Shown in pieces: positions 24,203 to 33,454 of a stretch of 64,000 bases of DNA. A program made the position numbers and the translations under genes. Within the stretch, counting starts at the first letter, position 1. The number at the start of each line of letters is the position of its first letter. The DNA comes from Plotosus lineatus (Eukaryota; Chordata; Actinopteri; Siluriformes; Plotosidae). Below the pieces are notes generated by a model, which ran no database searches, was not told where the DNA came from, and was given only the letters and a program-made list of their open reading frames with translations. Location of the stretch: positions 15,009,419 through 15,073,418 of the forward strand of contig CM045750.1 in the NCBI GenBank assembly GCA_024760905.1, written 5' to 3'.

Positions 24203-27158
24203 TATGCTGTAGGTTTTGGAGTAATTAACCAAAACCTGCCAGGAATATGTGAGCCACTCCACCGAAAGTAGGCTCTTGTGTCCAAAAATGAGATTTTTAC
24301 ACAGTCAGATAGAGGAGGCCCAAAGCTGCAAATGCAGCAAAACATTTTTCAATACCTTGAAAACTGAGCGAGCTGTACCATTTCTTGTGTCAGCATTCAA
24401 CTAAAAATTACATAAGACGTTTTAGAGAAAAATGAGCACAAAGATTGCCCTTCTTCCAAGATCATTAGTCCTTAGCAACCAAACATTTTTATGCACCTCA
24501 GCCATATAAACTTTCACAAAACATGTCTAGGAAAAGTTTTAGGAAAAGATGATAAGAGAAATCATCCTTATTTTAATATGACACGCCCTTTTTAAACCCA
24601 TCAGTCACCGTGGTAACCCCCAAAAAATGAACAAAAAAACGACTGTTTTTTTTTCATTTCTTTTTATTCCAATAAGATCAGTATGTATCTTTTCGACCAT
24701 TATATAAAGGTTCAAATGCCTTCAAATGATACTGATTGAAAAAAAAAACCCACTGTCAGTAAGTTTCATCAACTCTGCCCTCAGCATTATCATCTTCATC
24801 TATATCCTGCTCAAGGGGAGTAGTGGCCTGGTGGTATAGGGTGCTGGATCGCTGATCCAAAGGTTGGGGGTTCGAGTCCCACTCTCCACAAGGTTGTCAC
24901 TGTCCCTCAGTGCAGCTAACTGGGTTATCAAAGGCCGGCCATGTCTCTCACTGACCATGGTGTGAGGCATGTAAAAGAACCATTGCTGACTTTCAACAAG
25001 AGTAGGCTGCAAAGCCTTCAGTGTGTTTCCGCCCTGCGATGGCCTGGCGAGCTGTCCAGGGTGTACGCTGCTCTCACCCGGAGTCGGCTGGGATAGGCGC
25101 CAGCCTCCCCGCAACCCTAATTAGGATTAAGCGGTTGAGAAAATGAATAAATGTATAACATTATATAAAACAAAAAATGCCTTGCGATAGCTATTCATAT
25201 CTGATTTGTTTATAATCAGACATTCATATCTGTTTCTTAATGTCTTATTCTAATAAATAGACCTACAAGTTTTCATTTGTACTTAGCAGTTGTTGGCACC
25301 TTTTTGATGTGCTAGGGGGGGATAATTTTTTTCTCACCATGTTTGGGCTCTTTTTACTCTTAAAAGTCAAGGATGTCCCACCAAAATAATGATGAATTTG
25401 AATAAAAGTTCTTCCGACTCAAAGATTCCTACAAAAAATCTTCTGGGACACCTGTCAAATTTTAAAACAATCCTTGACAAACTGGAATACAATAAAATTA
25501 CTTAAGGTTTCCCCATGTAACTACTTCCAAATGCTGTTAAAGTGCCCTGTTTGGGGTTTTCACTCTCTGCTGATAAAAAAGATGCTTTAGCATTTCTCAC
25601 TCTTTTAGTCGTCTTCTTTCTTCTTTTCTTTTCGGCTTTTTCCCGTTCTCGAGACTCACCACAGCGAATTGGTAAACCAATTCCAATTGACTCTAGGTGA
25701 GAGTGTGAGTGGTTGTTTGTGTTGCCCTGTGATGGTCTGGCAAGCTCTTCAGTCTCCATGAGACTAGTGAGAGTTATGCTGCTGTGGTATTTTATTTTAT
25801 TTGGAATGTTGTTTATGCCACTTTCAAAGTCCATGCTCAATTTATTTCATGAAGAATAATTTTGATTCACAATTACTCACATTACTACACTATTCACTAC
25901 TCATATATTTTGCCTTTATGATGGCTTTTGGCGTTTTTGTTTCATACCTCACTGTTTTGTTTTTTTTTTTACTTGTGGAATTACTGTAATTGCCGGTATA
26001 AAATTTTTCAAATATGTTATTGTGACGCAAACAAGAAATCCCCCCAAAATGCAGACAACGTTTTCCTTGATGGGCAAAAATTTTATTAAATTTTAGTCTC
26101 ATCTGACAAGCGGACCCTCTTCTATATGTTTATGCAGTCCTCCCTGCAAGCGTTTTGGTGATCTGTAAATATATACAGTGGTACCTTCTTCTTCTTCTTC
26201 TTCTTTTACTTTCGGCTGCTCCCTTCAGGGGTCGCCACAGCAAATCATCCGCCTCCACCTCACCCTGTCCTCCGCATCTTCTTTTCTGACTCCAACGACC
26301 TTCATGTCTTCCTTCACCACATCCATAAATCTCTTCTTCGGTCTTCCTCGAGGCCTTCTGCCTGGTAGTTCCAATGCAAATATACAGTGGTACCTCACCT
26401 TACGAAATTAATCCTTTCCAGGGCTTTTTTCGCAACCTGGATTTTTCGTAAGTTGAACCGCATTTTACATGTAAAACGTGTAATTCGTTCCAAGGCTCCC
26501 AATACTACCCCTAAACCCTTTAAAAATTATAAAAGCATGCGTTTTAAAGACCTCCTTTTGCTTCAATATCGTACCAATGGTAGACGGGTTTGGCCATATT
26601 CCTTTGTGAAATCACTCGAGCTCGTTTCTTCTTCTTGTGTGTGCGTGTGTGTGTGTGAGCGCGCGTGTGTTGACCATGTCTTCTTAGCAGAGTTATAATC
26701 TTACAAATGTTTATGGAAGGTTAAAAACCTGAGTCAAGAAATAAAGTATAAACAACAGTAACTCTGTCCGATACACGAAAAGCATCATGGTGGATTCAGC
26801 TCTATAATTGGCAATGGGAGGTAGATGCATCATTCCTCCTCGGCAATGGGATCCCTGTCCAAGATGGCGTCAGGTGGACCTGTCCAAGATGGTGCTTAAG
26901 CGAAGGCGACATAAACGACAGCTCAGTTGTTAGCCAATGGGAGGCCAGCGGGGTGGGATGTTTGAACGTCATTGATGGGAGAGCAGCTCGTGCATTCTTT
27001 GAATGGCTCGTTTTAATGTTTGAATGGCGCGTTTGAATTTTTAAGATGGCGCTTTCGTAATGTGAACTTGTTTCGTATCCTGAGACAAAAATTTTAGGAA
27101 AATACTTTTTGTAACCTGCATTTTTCGTTTGGTGAGACTTTCATAAGGTGAGGTACCA

Positions 27159-27210
<52 letters not shown>

Positions 27211-27610
27211 TTTTTCTTCTGGCCACTCTTCCATAAAGCACCCCTCAATGGAGTGTGGACAGATATGCTAGTCTTTGCTGTGGAAATTTCCAGTCTTTGG
27301 TCTCTTTGTTGCCTTTCTGATTAGCGCCCCCTTTGCCTGGTCTGTGGATTTTGGTGGACAGCCCCTTCTATACAAGTTTGTTGCCAGTTGAATGGGGAAT
27401 GCTTGAATTTCCTATGTTTCCTGTTTCCATTTAATGATGATAGATTTAATGGTGCTTTATGGAATTCTTAAGGTTTTGATTTTTTTTAAATAACCCAACT
27501 TCATTGTGTACTTCTCTGCAACGTTGTCCCTTACCTGTTTGGAGAGCCCCTTGATCTTTCTTCATTGCTTGCTTGGTGGTGTTGCATAATCTAGGTCTAT
27601 CCAGAATAGT

Positions 27611-27683
<73 letters not shown>

Positions 27684-30600
27684 TGAGATCATATGATACA
27701 TAGGTTGCACATAGGTGGACATGATTTAACTAATTATATCAATGCTGAAGGTAATTGGTAAAGCCAGATCTTATTTAGGGGCTTCATAACAAAGGGGTGA
27801 ATTACATATTCACACACCACCTTTGTGGTTCTATTTTTAATACTTTTGTTTGTTTGCTTTGTACAAGTTAGGACTATTTTATGTTACATTACATAAAACT
27901 TAAAAAAAAAAAATTGGATAAGATTCCTGGTTATAATTCAGCAAAATGAAATGAAAAGTGATCAATACTTTTGCAAGCCGACGTAGCGTCACTATATTGT
28001 AAATGTACATTTCTCCAACATAGCAGGTTTAGATTCAATACCGAGTTCAAGAACTCGTGCTCAGTAAGGGTGTTTTTGTGTGGAGTTTGTATTTTTTCCT
28101 ATGCTTTTTGGTTTCCCCTGGTGTTTTGGTTTGCTTCCGTAGTAGCACATGCTTATTCAATTTAGAGACATTGGTTTTCCACATTGTAATTCCTTATTTG
28201 GCATGGAAATTTAAAGGCCTTAGTTAGGACTGGCTATACAATTTTTGTATTATGGTAAATAGAAAGAAAGCAATTCAATACCTGGATGAAATCGGTTACA
28301 GTATGATGCAAAATGCTTTAGTTCTTAAAAAACAAATGTCCAGCCTACAGTCAAGGTTTAAAATACAATTGTAGCCTGCCCCCATGTGGTGGCAAAGTGA
28401 AAAGGCTGATCTGGTTGCTGTTCACGTCTTGAACATTATGCAAATACAGTACTAGCCTCGGTGTGAACTCCAAAGCTATTTGCTGAGGGCATATAAACAG
28501 CCAATTGGCACCAATGATGTACGTAACCCATCATAGCAAAGTCAAAAATGATTAATTTTGAGTTACTGGTTGAGTTTTGTAGCTGAAATCCTAAGCTTTA
28601 TAATGATACCAAATGTTCTAACATCATTCATATACTAATTTTCTGAACCGCTTAATCCTAATTAGGGGAAACTGGCGCCCATCTCTGGGCAAGGGCAGAG
28701 TACACCCTGGACAGCTCGCCAGGCTATAGCAGGGCAGAAATACACTGACGGCTATGCAGCCTACTCTTGATGAAGATCAGCAATGGTTTACATACCTCAC
28801 ACCATAGACAGTGAGAGACATGGCTGGCCTTTTATAACCCAGTTCACTGCACTGGGGGATGTTCTAACATTTCTCTAATTTTTAAGTAACATATCAAAAT
28901 CTTCCAGGAATTTCCAGCCTTTAAAGCAACTTTAAAGAAAATCACATGCTTGCAGTTTAGTTATAAACACTCATTCCCACACCTCAGTCTTATGGTGAAA
29001 CAAAATATTAGTCTCAAACAAGAGATGTTGTTGATTTATTTGAACATGTGTTATTCATATTAAAGCATGATCTGGTCGTTATTGCAAGACAAGATTATTA
29101 CCAAATGCGTGAAGAAGATGTTTATCTCGTCTCTCCTGAGAATATAATTAACGATTAGTCAGGCATTCTATCCTGTGCACGTACAGGTTTTGTGACTGTG
29201 TTTCAGGATAATAGATGATTGATCTTGGGAACAAGGGTTAGGGAAATAAAAGTAATGGCTAAGGAAACCATCTACTGTGCCTTTCCACCCAGAGTGGGAA
29301 GTTGAGACTGTATAAAAGTGATGCTTTTGCTGACAAAGGTTATCTTTGATGCTGAGATTGCTTATTGCTCCTCGAGTCAATGGTAATCATATGTGAGTCT
29401 TAAAATTATTTACTCTTAAACCTCACCCACATAGTTGTGTTCCTTTATCTGAATTTCCAGGACAGTGTGTTAGTGTCCACCTTACTTTTTGCAGCCTAAT
29501 GGCAAACCTGCTTTGTGAGGATTTATAACTCTTTTTATTTTATTTTATTTCCCGTAATCTCGGTACTATTTGGCGCGCCCGAATATAAGCCGCATCAACC
29601 AAATCTAAAAAGAAAAAATAATTTGTACATATATAGGCTGCACCTCTTTATGAGCCAAAGGTGTCTGTCTCACTCTTGTACTTCCTGTTAGAGTACCTCC
29701 CTGGCTGCCGTTAGCTCGTAAAAAAAATCTATAGATTAGCCGCATTGTTGTTTAAGCTGGGTCCAAACCATATGGGAAAAGTAGCGCCTTATAGTCTGGA
29801 AATTGCGGTATTTATTTATTTCTTTACGAGGAAGGTTGTAGTAAGGAATAGCGTTTTTAATAGATGGGGACTTGTACTACGCATGCAATGTTTTATTAAG
29901 TTTAATTTGGTGTTAATACCCCGTTAAACAGGTAAACAATGAAATTGTAGGCTTCAGAATGTTCAGACCTGATAACAATTGCATTCTGAAAACTTTTTTA
30001 CTCCCGTTTGAATTTTACTTGAGCTAGACCAAAAATTGCCTGTTTGATGTCTTTGGCTTTAGCATTCACAATGTCCCATTTGTTTATTTTTTCCCTCACC
30101 ATGTAATCCCAAAGTAGCACAGTATAATGCGTAGTATGCATCAGTCCTAAGTCAATGTTGGTGTGCAATGCTATGTGCTGCTCATCCATCATGGTTCCTC
30201 TCAAGAAGCTGTTGGTGATTGAATTGTTCTGCTGAAGTAATTCGAATGGTTTGTAATTTATTAATACCTGGCTCTTTTTATTATTTTCTGAAAACGGTTT
30301 CTTGTTGTAAATTTTGTAGCTCATTAATAATATCGGTAGCTACTTCAAAACGTTGAAGCTCCTATTTTTCACTATAGGTAACAATGTGGAGTCTCGAATA
30401 GAGAGTAAGCATGGTGCAACCACTCCATACCTGCAGATCAGTGACAGCATCAGTACAAGCCGTGCTCTCAAACAGAGGATCAAGAAGAAGAAGAAGGGAG
30501 AGACTCGGCAGTGCCAGACTGGTATGATGGAACAAGCTGGTATCTGTGAATAAGCTGTAGAACCATCATTAAGTGTGCACACTTACGTAAATCATCCTCT

Positions 30601-31787
30601 CTGTTGCAGCTGTTATAATCGGCCCTGACGGCCTTCCATTGACGGTCTATCCTTGCCACATCTGCGGCAAAAAGTTCAAGTCACGTGGGTTCCTAAAGCG
30701 ACATATGAAGAACCACCCGGACCATATGTTTAAGAAGAAGTACCAGTGTACAGACTGTGATTTCACTACTAACAAGAAGGTTAGCTTTCACAACCACCTG
30801 GAAAGCCACAAGCTTATCATTAAAAAGGAAGACATCCCAGAATACACGGAGTACACGCGGCACTACCAAGAGGCGAGCCCACTCAGTCCCAATAAGCTGA
30901 TCTTGCGTGACAAGGAACCCAAGTTGCACAAGTGCAAATACTGCGAGTACGAGACAGCCGAGCAGGGCCTGCTGAACCGTCACTTGCTGGCTGTCCACAG
31001 CAAAAGCTTTGCGCATGTTTGTGCAGAGTGTGCCAAGGCCTTCCGTCACCCATCTGAATTGAAGAAGCACATGCGGACACACACGGGTGAGAAGCCCTAC
31101 AGCTGCCAACGCTGTGACTTCCGCTGTGCTGACCCATCCAACTTAAAGACTCATGTAAAGAGCAAACATGGCACGGAGCTGCCCTTTAAGTGTGCTCACT
31201 GCCCACAGGCGTTTGGTGATGACAAGGACTTGCAGAGGCACATGGAGGTCTTTCAAGGCCACAAGACTCACCAGTGCCCACACTGTGAGCACAAGAGCAC
31301 CAATTCGAGTGACCTGAAGCGCCATATCATCTCGGTGCACACCAAGGACTTTCCACACAAGTGCGACGTGTGCGGAAAAGGCTTCCACCGGCCATCAGAG
31401 CTCAAAAAGCATGCAGAAACCCACAGGGGCAACAAGGTTCACCAGTGCCGGCACTGTGACTTTAAGATTTCAGACCCTTTCACTCTGAGTCGGCATATCC
31501 TGTCGGTGCACACAAAAGAGCTGCCTTTTAAGTGTAAACGCTGCAAGCGTGGCTTCAGGCAGCAGAACGAACTGAAAAAACATGTCAAGACTCACAGCGG
31601 CCGCAAAGTATACCAGTGTCAGTTCTGTGAGTATAATACTGCGGATGCCTCGGGTTTCAAACGCCACGTAATCTCCATCCACACTAAGGACTACCCACAC
31701 AGGTGTGACTACTGCAAGAAGGGTTTTAGACGGCCCTCTGAAAAGAATCAGCACATAATGCGGCATCACAAAGACACACTGATATAA
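13121..31787 (+). CDS. zfx: Zinc finger protein Zfx (complete coding region in 7 exons)
   Basis: Exons 13121-13199, 19582-20040, 20127-20282, 20458-20604, 23447-23584, 30378-30521 and 30610-31787 join into 2301 nt (766 residues plus stop). All internal junctions are phase 1 with GT-AG introns. The protein begins MDQGGG and has an acidic activation region (about residues 27-345) with blocks diagnostic of ZFX/ZFY ([39 protein letters not shown]), then a Lys/Arg run (RIKKKKKGE), then IIGPDG and the C2H2 array. It is a nuclear transcription activator by family. Human ZFX is about 805 residues with 13 fingers; here finger 3 has no Cys/His ligands and finger 7 lacks its second zinc-binding His. The reading frame is otherwise intact. 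The ATG has a good context (GAAAATGG). Confidence 0.95.
13574..13912 (+). repeat. Minisatellite, about 30-bp unit (CACCATCATTCCCAACACCC)
   Basis: About ten diverged units of the form AATCACTGATCACCATCATT followed by CCCAACACCC are arranged head to tail in zfx intron 2. Units vary by substitutions and small indels. Confidence 0.8.
14012..14157 (+). repeat. (ATT)n-rich low-complexity tract
   Basis: Imperfect AAT/ATT trinucleotide repeats with interspersed AGC and AGT units. Reading frames across it (poly-Ile) are artefacts. Confidence 0.8.
14561..15069. mobile_element. hAT-like MITE nested in MITE E
   Basis: The ends CTGTGCTTCTCAA and TTGAGAAGCACTG are inverted repeats of the hAT (Charlie-like) type, CAGTGCTTCTCAA. 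Flanking 8-mers AATTAGTG and AATTAGCA look like a decayed 8-bp target duplication, as hAT elements make. The inside holds a SINE tail fragment at 14688-14890. Confidence 0.7.
14688..14890 (-). repeat. SINE family 2 fragment (minus, headless) nested in the hAT element
   Basis: It reads CCGCTTAATCCTAATTATAG, GGGCGAGGGCAGAGTACACC, and CAGCAATGGTTCTTTTACAT, the reverse complement of the tail and body of the copy at 24816-25147. The tRNA head is missing. Confidence 0.75.
16080..16600 (-). pseudogene. Tc1-type transposase pseudogene
   Basis: On the minus strand one frame reads [15 protein letters not shown] and [18 protein letters not shown], the conserved centre of Tc1 transposases. Further along, the complement of GGGTCATTGTCCTGCTG gives QQDNDP, the region of the second catalytic Asp. 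Frames are broken and the ends are missing, so it cannot be active. It lies in zfx intron 2. Confidence 0.8.
16640..19055 (+). mobile_element. L2-like LINE, decayed (endonuclease end to 3' tail)
   Basis: In order: an endonuclease end with [13 protein letters not shown]; an RT region with [32 protein letters not shown] and CYADDTQ; a thumb region; and a 3' end with a CA microsatellite and the tail CTCTGGATAAGAGAGTCTTC and GTAAATGTAAATGA. This tail type is shared by L2-clade LINEs and some SINEs of fish. Frameshifts and stops occur between blocks. It sits in zfx intron 2. Confidence 0.8.
19582..20040 (+). CDS. zfx: zfx coding exon 2 (acidic activation region)
   Basis: The acceptor is TTTCTTAG|GCATGG and the donor TCAT|GTTAGT; 459 nt. 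It encodes a strongly acidic stretch with [17 protein letters not shown] at the front and SEDYLMIS at the end, both matching the ZFX/ZFY family. Repeated V-x-D/E patterns are typical of this activation domain. Confidence 0.93.
20127..20282 (+). CDS. zfx: zfx coding exon 3
   Basis: The acceptor is CATTGCAG|TGGATG and the donor ATAG|GTGACA. It encodes [11 protein letters not shown] to GDEDVEI, including the family block [13 protein letters not shown]. The intron before it is only 86 nt. Confidence 0.93.
20325..20362 (+). repeat. (TTTC)n/(TGTC)n microsatellite
   Basis: Tetranucleotide repeat in the short intron between zfx coding exons 3 and 4. Confidence 0.85.
20458..20604 (+). CDS. zfx: zfx coding exon 4
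   Basis: The acceptor is GTTGTAG|GTGGAA and the donor ATGA|GTGAGC. It encodes [15 protein letters not shown] through [26 protein letters not shown] is a ZFX/ZFY signature. The preceding intron is 175 nt and contains a (TTTC)n tract. Confidence 0.92.
20790..20880 (-). repeat. tRNA-like SINE head fragment (minus)
   Basis: It reads TCATGAGCCCTGCACCCTAA and CCACTACATCACCGGCCCC, the complement of a tRNA-like head like that at 37785-37880 (GGGGCTGGTTGTGTAGTGG). Confidence 0.5.
21060..21720 (+). mobile_element. L2-like LINE 3' end, with internal 71-bp tandem duplication
   Basis: It matches the 3' part of the element at 16640 (CTACCTCAAAGCACTTAT, CCAAGGGACAAG, TCCGGACAGCTGACTCACTG) and ends in GTCGCTCTGGATAAGAGCAT and CTGCTAAATGGTGCAAATGT. 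The first 145 bp are two head-to-tail copies of a 71-bp segment. It lies in zfx intron 5. Confidence 0.8.
21974..22325 (+). repeat. tRNA-headed SINE family 2 with RTE-type tail
   Basis: A-box-like TAGTGGTATAGGGTG and a perfect B box GGTTCGAGTCC are followed by the shared body (GGCCGGCTATGTGTTTCATT, CATGTAAAAGAACCATTGCT). The tail is GTCAGGAAGGGCATCCGAC then ATTCGCTGTGGCGACCCCTG and AAAAGCCGAAAGGAAA, the 3' end also seen in the RTE LINE at 37950-38550. Confidence 0.85.
22335..22605 (+). repeat. SINE family 2 partial copy with 'attaggatta' tail
   Basis: It starts at the B-box region (GGGGGTTCAAGCCCC), then has a poly-C run, the body GGCTGGCCATGTCTCTCACT, and the tail CGGCAGCCTCCCCACAACCC with CTAATTAGGATTAAG. 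It directly follows the copy at 21974. Confidence 0.7.
22700..23446. other. zfx intron 5, distal part: nothing recognised
   Basis: AT-rich unique sequence running up to the acceptor of coding exon 5. No repeat or frame of note. Confidence 0.5.
23447..23584 (+). CDS. zfx: zfx coding exon 5
   Basis: The acceptor is GTGAATAG|ATGTTT and the donor TATG|GTTTGT. It encodes [20 protein letters not shown] to [12 protein letters not shown], the last part of the acidic domain. The VYMEVIVGE and WAAAYG blocks are family markers. Confidence 0.92.
23820..24058 (-). repeat. tRNA-derived SINE family 1 (minus)
   Basis: It reads AACCCATCCAAAGTGAGCGC, CCTTGCTCCAAGGGCACTTC and a reversed B box (GCGAATCAAACCAATGACC) followed by TTTTGGTCCCAAATCTGC. 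This is the reverse complement of the copy at 54857-55170. Confidence 0.7.
24152..24206 (+). repeat. Poly-A plus (TA)n tract
   Basis: About 28 A residues followed by about 13 TA units, in zfx intron 6. Confidence 0.9.
24816..25147 (+). repeat. tRNA-headed SINE family 2, full-length copy with 'attaggatta' tail
   Basis: Best complete copy of this form: head AGTGGCCTGGTGGTATAGGG, perfect B box GGTTCGAGTCC, body GGCCGGCCATGTCTCTCACT and CATGTAAAAGAACCATTGCT, tail GAGCTGTCCAGGGTGTACGC to CCTAATTAGGATTAAGCGG and an AATGAATAAATG end. About 330 bp, in zfx intron 6. Confidence 0.85.
26187..26376 (-). mobile_element. RTE-like LINE 3' end fragment (minus)
   Basis: On the minus strand it encodes [14 protein letters not shown] residues and ends with TTTGCTGTGGCGACCCCTGA and AGCCGAAAG, then a CTT/AAG-rich end. 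The same 3' end is found at 38504-38550 and 55926-55990. Confidence 0.75.
26385..27161. mobile_element. MITE family A, copy 2 (20-bp perfect TIRs, TA flanked)
   Basis: The ends are CAGTGGTACCTCACCTTA and its exact reverse complement TAAGGTGAGGTACCACTG, with TA on both sides. The interior shares blocks with copy 1 at 150-674 but is longer (777 bp). It has no transposase frame. A (TA)n array begins at its right border. It is inserted right next to the RTE fragment in zfx intron 6. Confidence 0.85.
27161..27203 (+). repeat. (TA)n microsatellite
   Basis: About 20 TA units starting at the target-site TA of the family A MITE. Confidence 0.9.
27205..27990. mobile_element. Decayed DNA-transposon-derived dispersed repeat
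   Basis: It contains long blocks I recognise as a common fish repeat: GGGGCTTCATAACAAAGGGG, TGAATTACATATTCAC and GATCAATACTTTTGCAAGCC near the end, and AGATCATATGATACATAGG. It is interrupted by a (TA)n array (27613-27681). Superfamily is uncertain (Tc1-like suspected); no intact frame. Confidence 0.55.
27613..27681 (+). repeat. (TA)n microsatellite
   Basis: About 34 uninterrupted TA units in zfx intron 6. Confidence 0.92.
28000..28630. other. zfx intron 6: nothing recognised
   Basis: Unique AT-rich sequence with no repeat family or coding signal that I could see. Confidence 0.45.
28640..28860 (-). repeat. SINE family 2 tail and body (minus)
   Basis: It reads CCGCTTAATCCTAATTAGGG, GGCAGAGTACACCCTGGACA and CACCATAGACAGTGAGAGAC, the reverse complement of the copy at 24816. 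The head is absent. Confidence 0.75.
28870..29550. other. zfx intron 6: nothing recognised
   Basis: Unique AT-rich sequence between a SINE fragment and a MITE. No feature found. Confidence 0.45.
29551..29810. mobile_element. Short MITE with diverged TIRs (CCGTAATCTCGG type)
   Basis: The left end CCCGTAATCTCGGTACTATT and the right end ATAGTCTGGAAATTGCGGTA are imperfect inverted repeats. The inside has ATATAAGCCGCATC, typical of a widespread fish repeat with 'ataagccgc' motifs. 260 bp, non-coding. Confidence 0.6.
30378..30521 (+). CDS. zfx: zfx coding exon 6 (basic nuclear-localisation region)
   Basis: The acceptor is CACTATAG|GTAACA and the donor GACTG|GTATGA. It encodes [12 protein letters not shown] through [20 protein letters not shown]. 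The [11 protein letters not shown] run sits where human ZFX has its nuclear localisation signal. Confidence 0.9.
30610..31787 (+). CDS. zfx: zfx coding exon 7 (zinc-finger array)
   Basis: The acceptor is GTTGCAG|CTGTTA and the stop is TAA at 31785-31787. It encodes residues 375-766. C2H2 units start at [10 protein letters not shown] (residue 388) and end [19 protein letters not shown]. The alternating two-finger pattern of ZFX (linkers such as [11 protein letters not shown] and [10 protein letters not shown]) is clear. Twelve finger positions can be read; the third family position (residues about 447-477) has no Cys or His pair, and finger 7 (residues 568-592) reads H-x3-F where H-x3-H is expected. 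The exon is a single open frame. Confidence 0.96.
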
Positions 31788-32370
31788 CACTCCTCCATCT
31801 CCTCCACCCTGTTCAAAACTACAACTTAATTTACACAGCGGAATGGAATCATGGTGAAGTTCAATCATGCGAATGCTCCGTATCTCCCCCTGAAGGTTTT
31901 TTGTAAAGACTTTTCAAGTCACCTCAAAGTACTACCCCGTTCCATGAGAAGGATTTGTAATACCAGCCAGGCTCTCGAATCATTCTGCTTTTATATTCTC
32001 TCTGGCTGAAATACTGCAAGTGAAAAATAACCTCGATACTAATTGGGTAATTAAGGCTTAAAAATCTATGCTGTGACTGACACATTGTGACCCTTAGGAT
32101 TCTATGTAGCCATGTTGGTGTGGGCTGCAGTGTACTCCCTCAGTGAGTACCTAACTAGTGTGCCTAGCTTATATGATAACTTTTTTTAAAATGCCAAATC
32201 ATGTCACATAGTTTCAGTAGCTCATTCGTGGTATAAATTTGCTCCGTTTTCAAGTTTTCTCATATACCACTCATAAGTAAACATGTATATTTGTGCATAT
32301 GGGTACAATTTCATTATGCGTAATATATCTGTTTATAACACCAACCAATAAAAATTTCTTACCCAAGATT
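31788..32370 (+). other. zfx: 3' UTR of zfx
   Basis: Unique AT-rich sequence after the stop, ending shortly after AATAAA at 32347-32352. No repeat family was recognised inside it. The end is inferred from the hexamer. Confidence 0.6.
32347..32352 (+). promoter_or_regulatory. Polyadenylation signal AATAAA for zfx
   Basis: Canonical hexamer 560 nt after the zfx stop codon, the first on the sense strand after the stop. Confidence 0.55.
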
Positions 32371-32659
32371 TTAGGAGATTGCGTTCACTCTAGTTTGAAT
32401 ACGGATATTTAGTTGTTTCCCTTGTGAATGCCACAGCAAATAATATATATGTATAATCACATTTAACTGGCAAATGTGCACATATTGTCATTTTGAATTC
32501 CAGTTTGCAGTCATGCCTTATCTGTATTGTTATTTTTTCTTGCACTGAACTCAGTAAATTGAATGTGATAATTATTTTTTAACAAGTCTCATTTGTGACG
32601 TTAATTATTCAGTTTAGTAACAAGGAAAGTCAGAGTATTGATTCGTTATTCATTTATCT

Positions 32660-33085
32660 GCTGAACCATTTAATCCTTCATAAAGGCTGGAGCCTATGTT
32701 AGTCGACGCTGGTTGAAGGACAGATACCCTGTGAATAGCTCACTTTTATATTAATGCCATTTTGCAGATGCCATTATCCTGTGCGATTTAGATTTTAATA
32801 CAACTGTGCAATTTAGGTTTAAGGGCCTTGCTTAAGGGCCCAACAGTGGCAACTTGGTTTTACTGTGGTTTGAATCAATGTGGATCATTAATCCAAGAGC
32901 CCTAATCACTCAGCCACCATGCCCAGAGCATTGCAGGGACTGCGCACACAACCACACACACATCCACCTGGGGGCAATTTGTAACAATCAGGTAGTGCAA
33001 ACAGACTACCCACAGTAATCCCACACAGAAACTTCCTTGCGAGCCCACGACTTGAACCTTACTGTGAGTTGGATGTGCTAAAATC
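32660..33085 (-). repeat. Mixed SINE fragments (minus)
   Basis: A short 'attaggatta'-type tail start near 32660 is followed by an L2-tail SINE fragment (GCAGATGCCATTATCCTG, GGGCCTTGCTTAAGGGCCCA, 32755-32925). This is followed by a fragment like the 34698 family (CAGAGCATTGCAGGG to CCCACACAGAAACTTCC). Boundaries are approximate. Confidence 0.5.
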
Positions 33086-33454
33086 TACGCTATTTGTTCC
33101 GTTCCGATTTGTTTTTCTTTCCGTTATTTTTAATTGTTAGTTGGACAAACTGATAGTTTCAGTCCTCTGTTATTTAACAGGTCTTTATTAAAAATACACA
33201 GCTCCAGTGCACAGATTTGTCAACGTACAGATAAGATGTTAATATTGCATGTACTGATACCTAATTCACAGTCCTCAGGTTTTTTACATAAAGTTTGTCT
33301 TATATTTCTTTGTAGTTCTTACCTGGACCCGGACAAAAATGTTTGAGGAGGGGGTTTATATAAGAGTATGAGATCCTAAAATGGGGCTTAATATAAAGTA
33401 ATGGTCACCTGACTGGTCTCTGAAAGAAATCTTTGCTTAATGAGCTATTTCACA

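Noticed and set aside
29998..30324. 108-residue minus-strand open frame in a zfx intron
   Set aside because: No homology that I recognise, no splice or promoter context, and AT-rich codon use. Likely chance or a very old insertion.
30693..31868. Several minus-strand open frames of 80-140 residues
   Set aside because: They are shadows of the zfx zinc-finger exon on the opposite strand.
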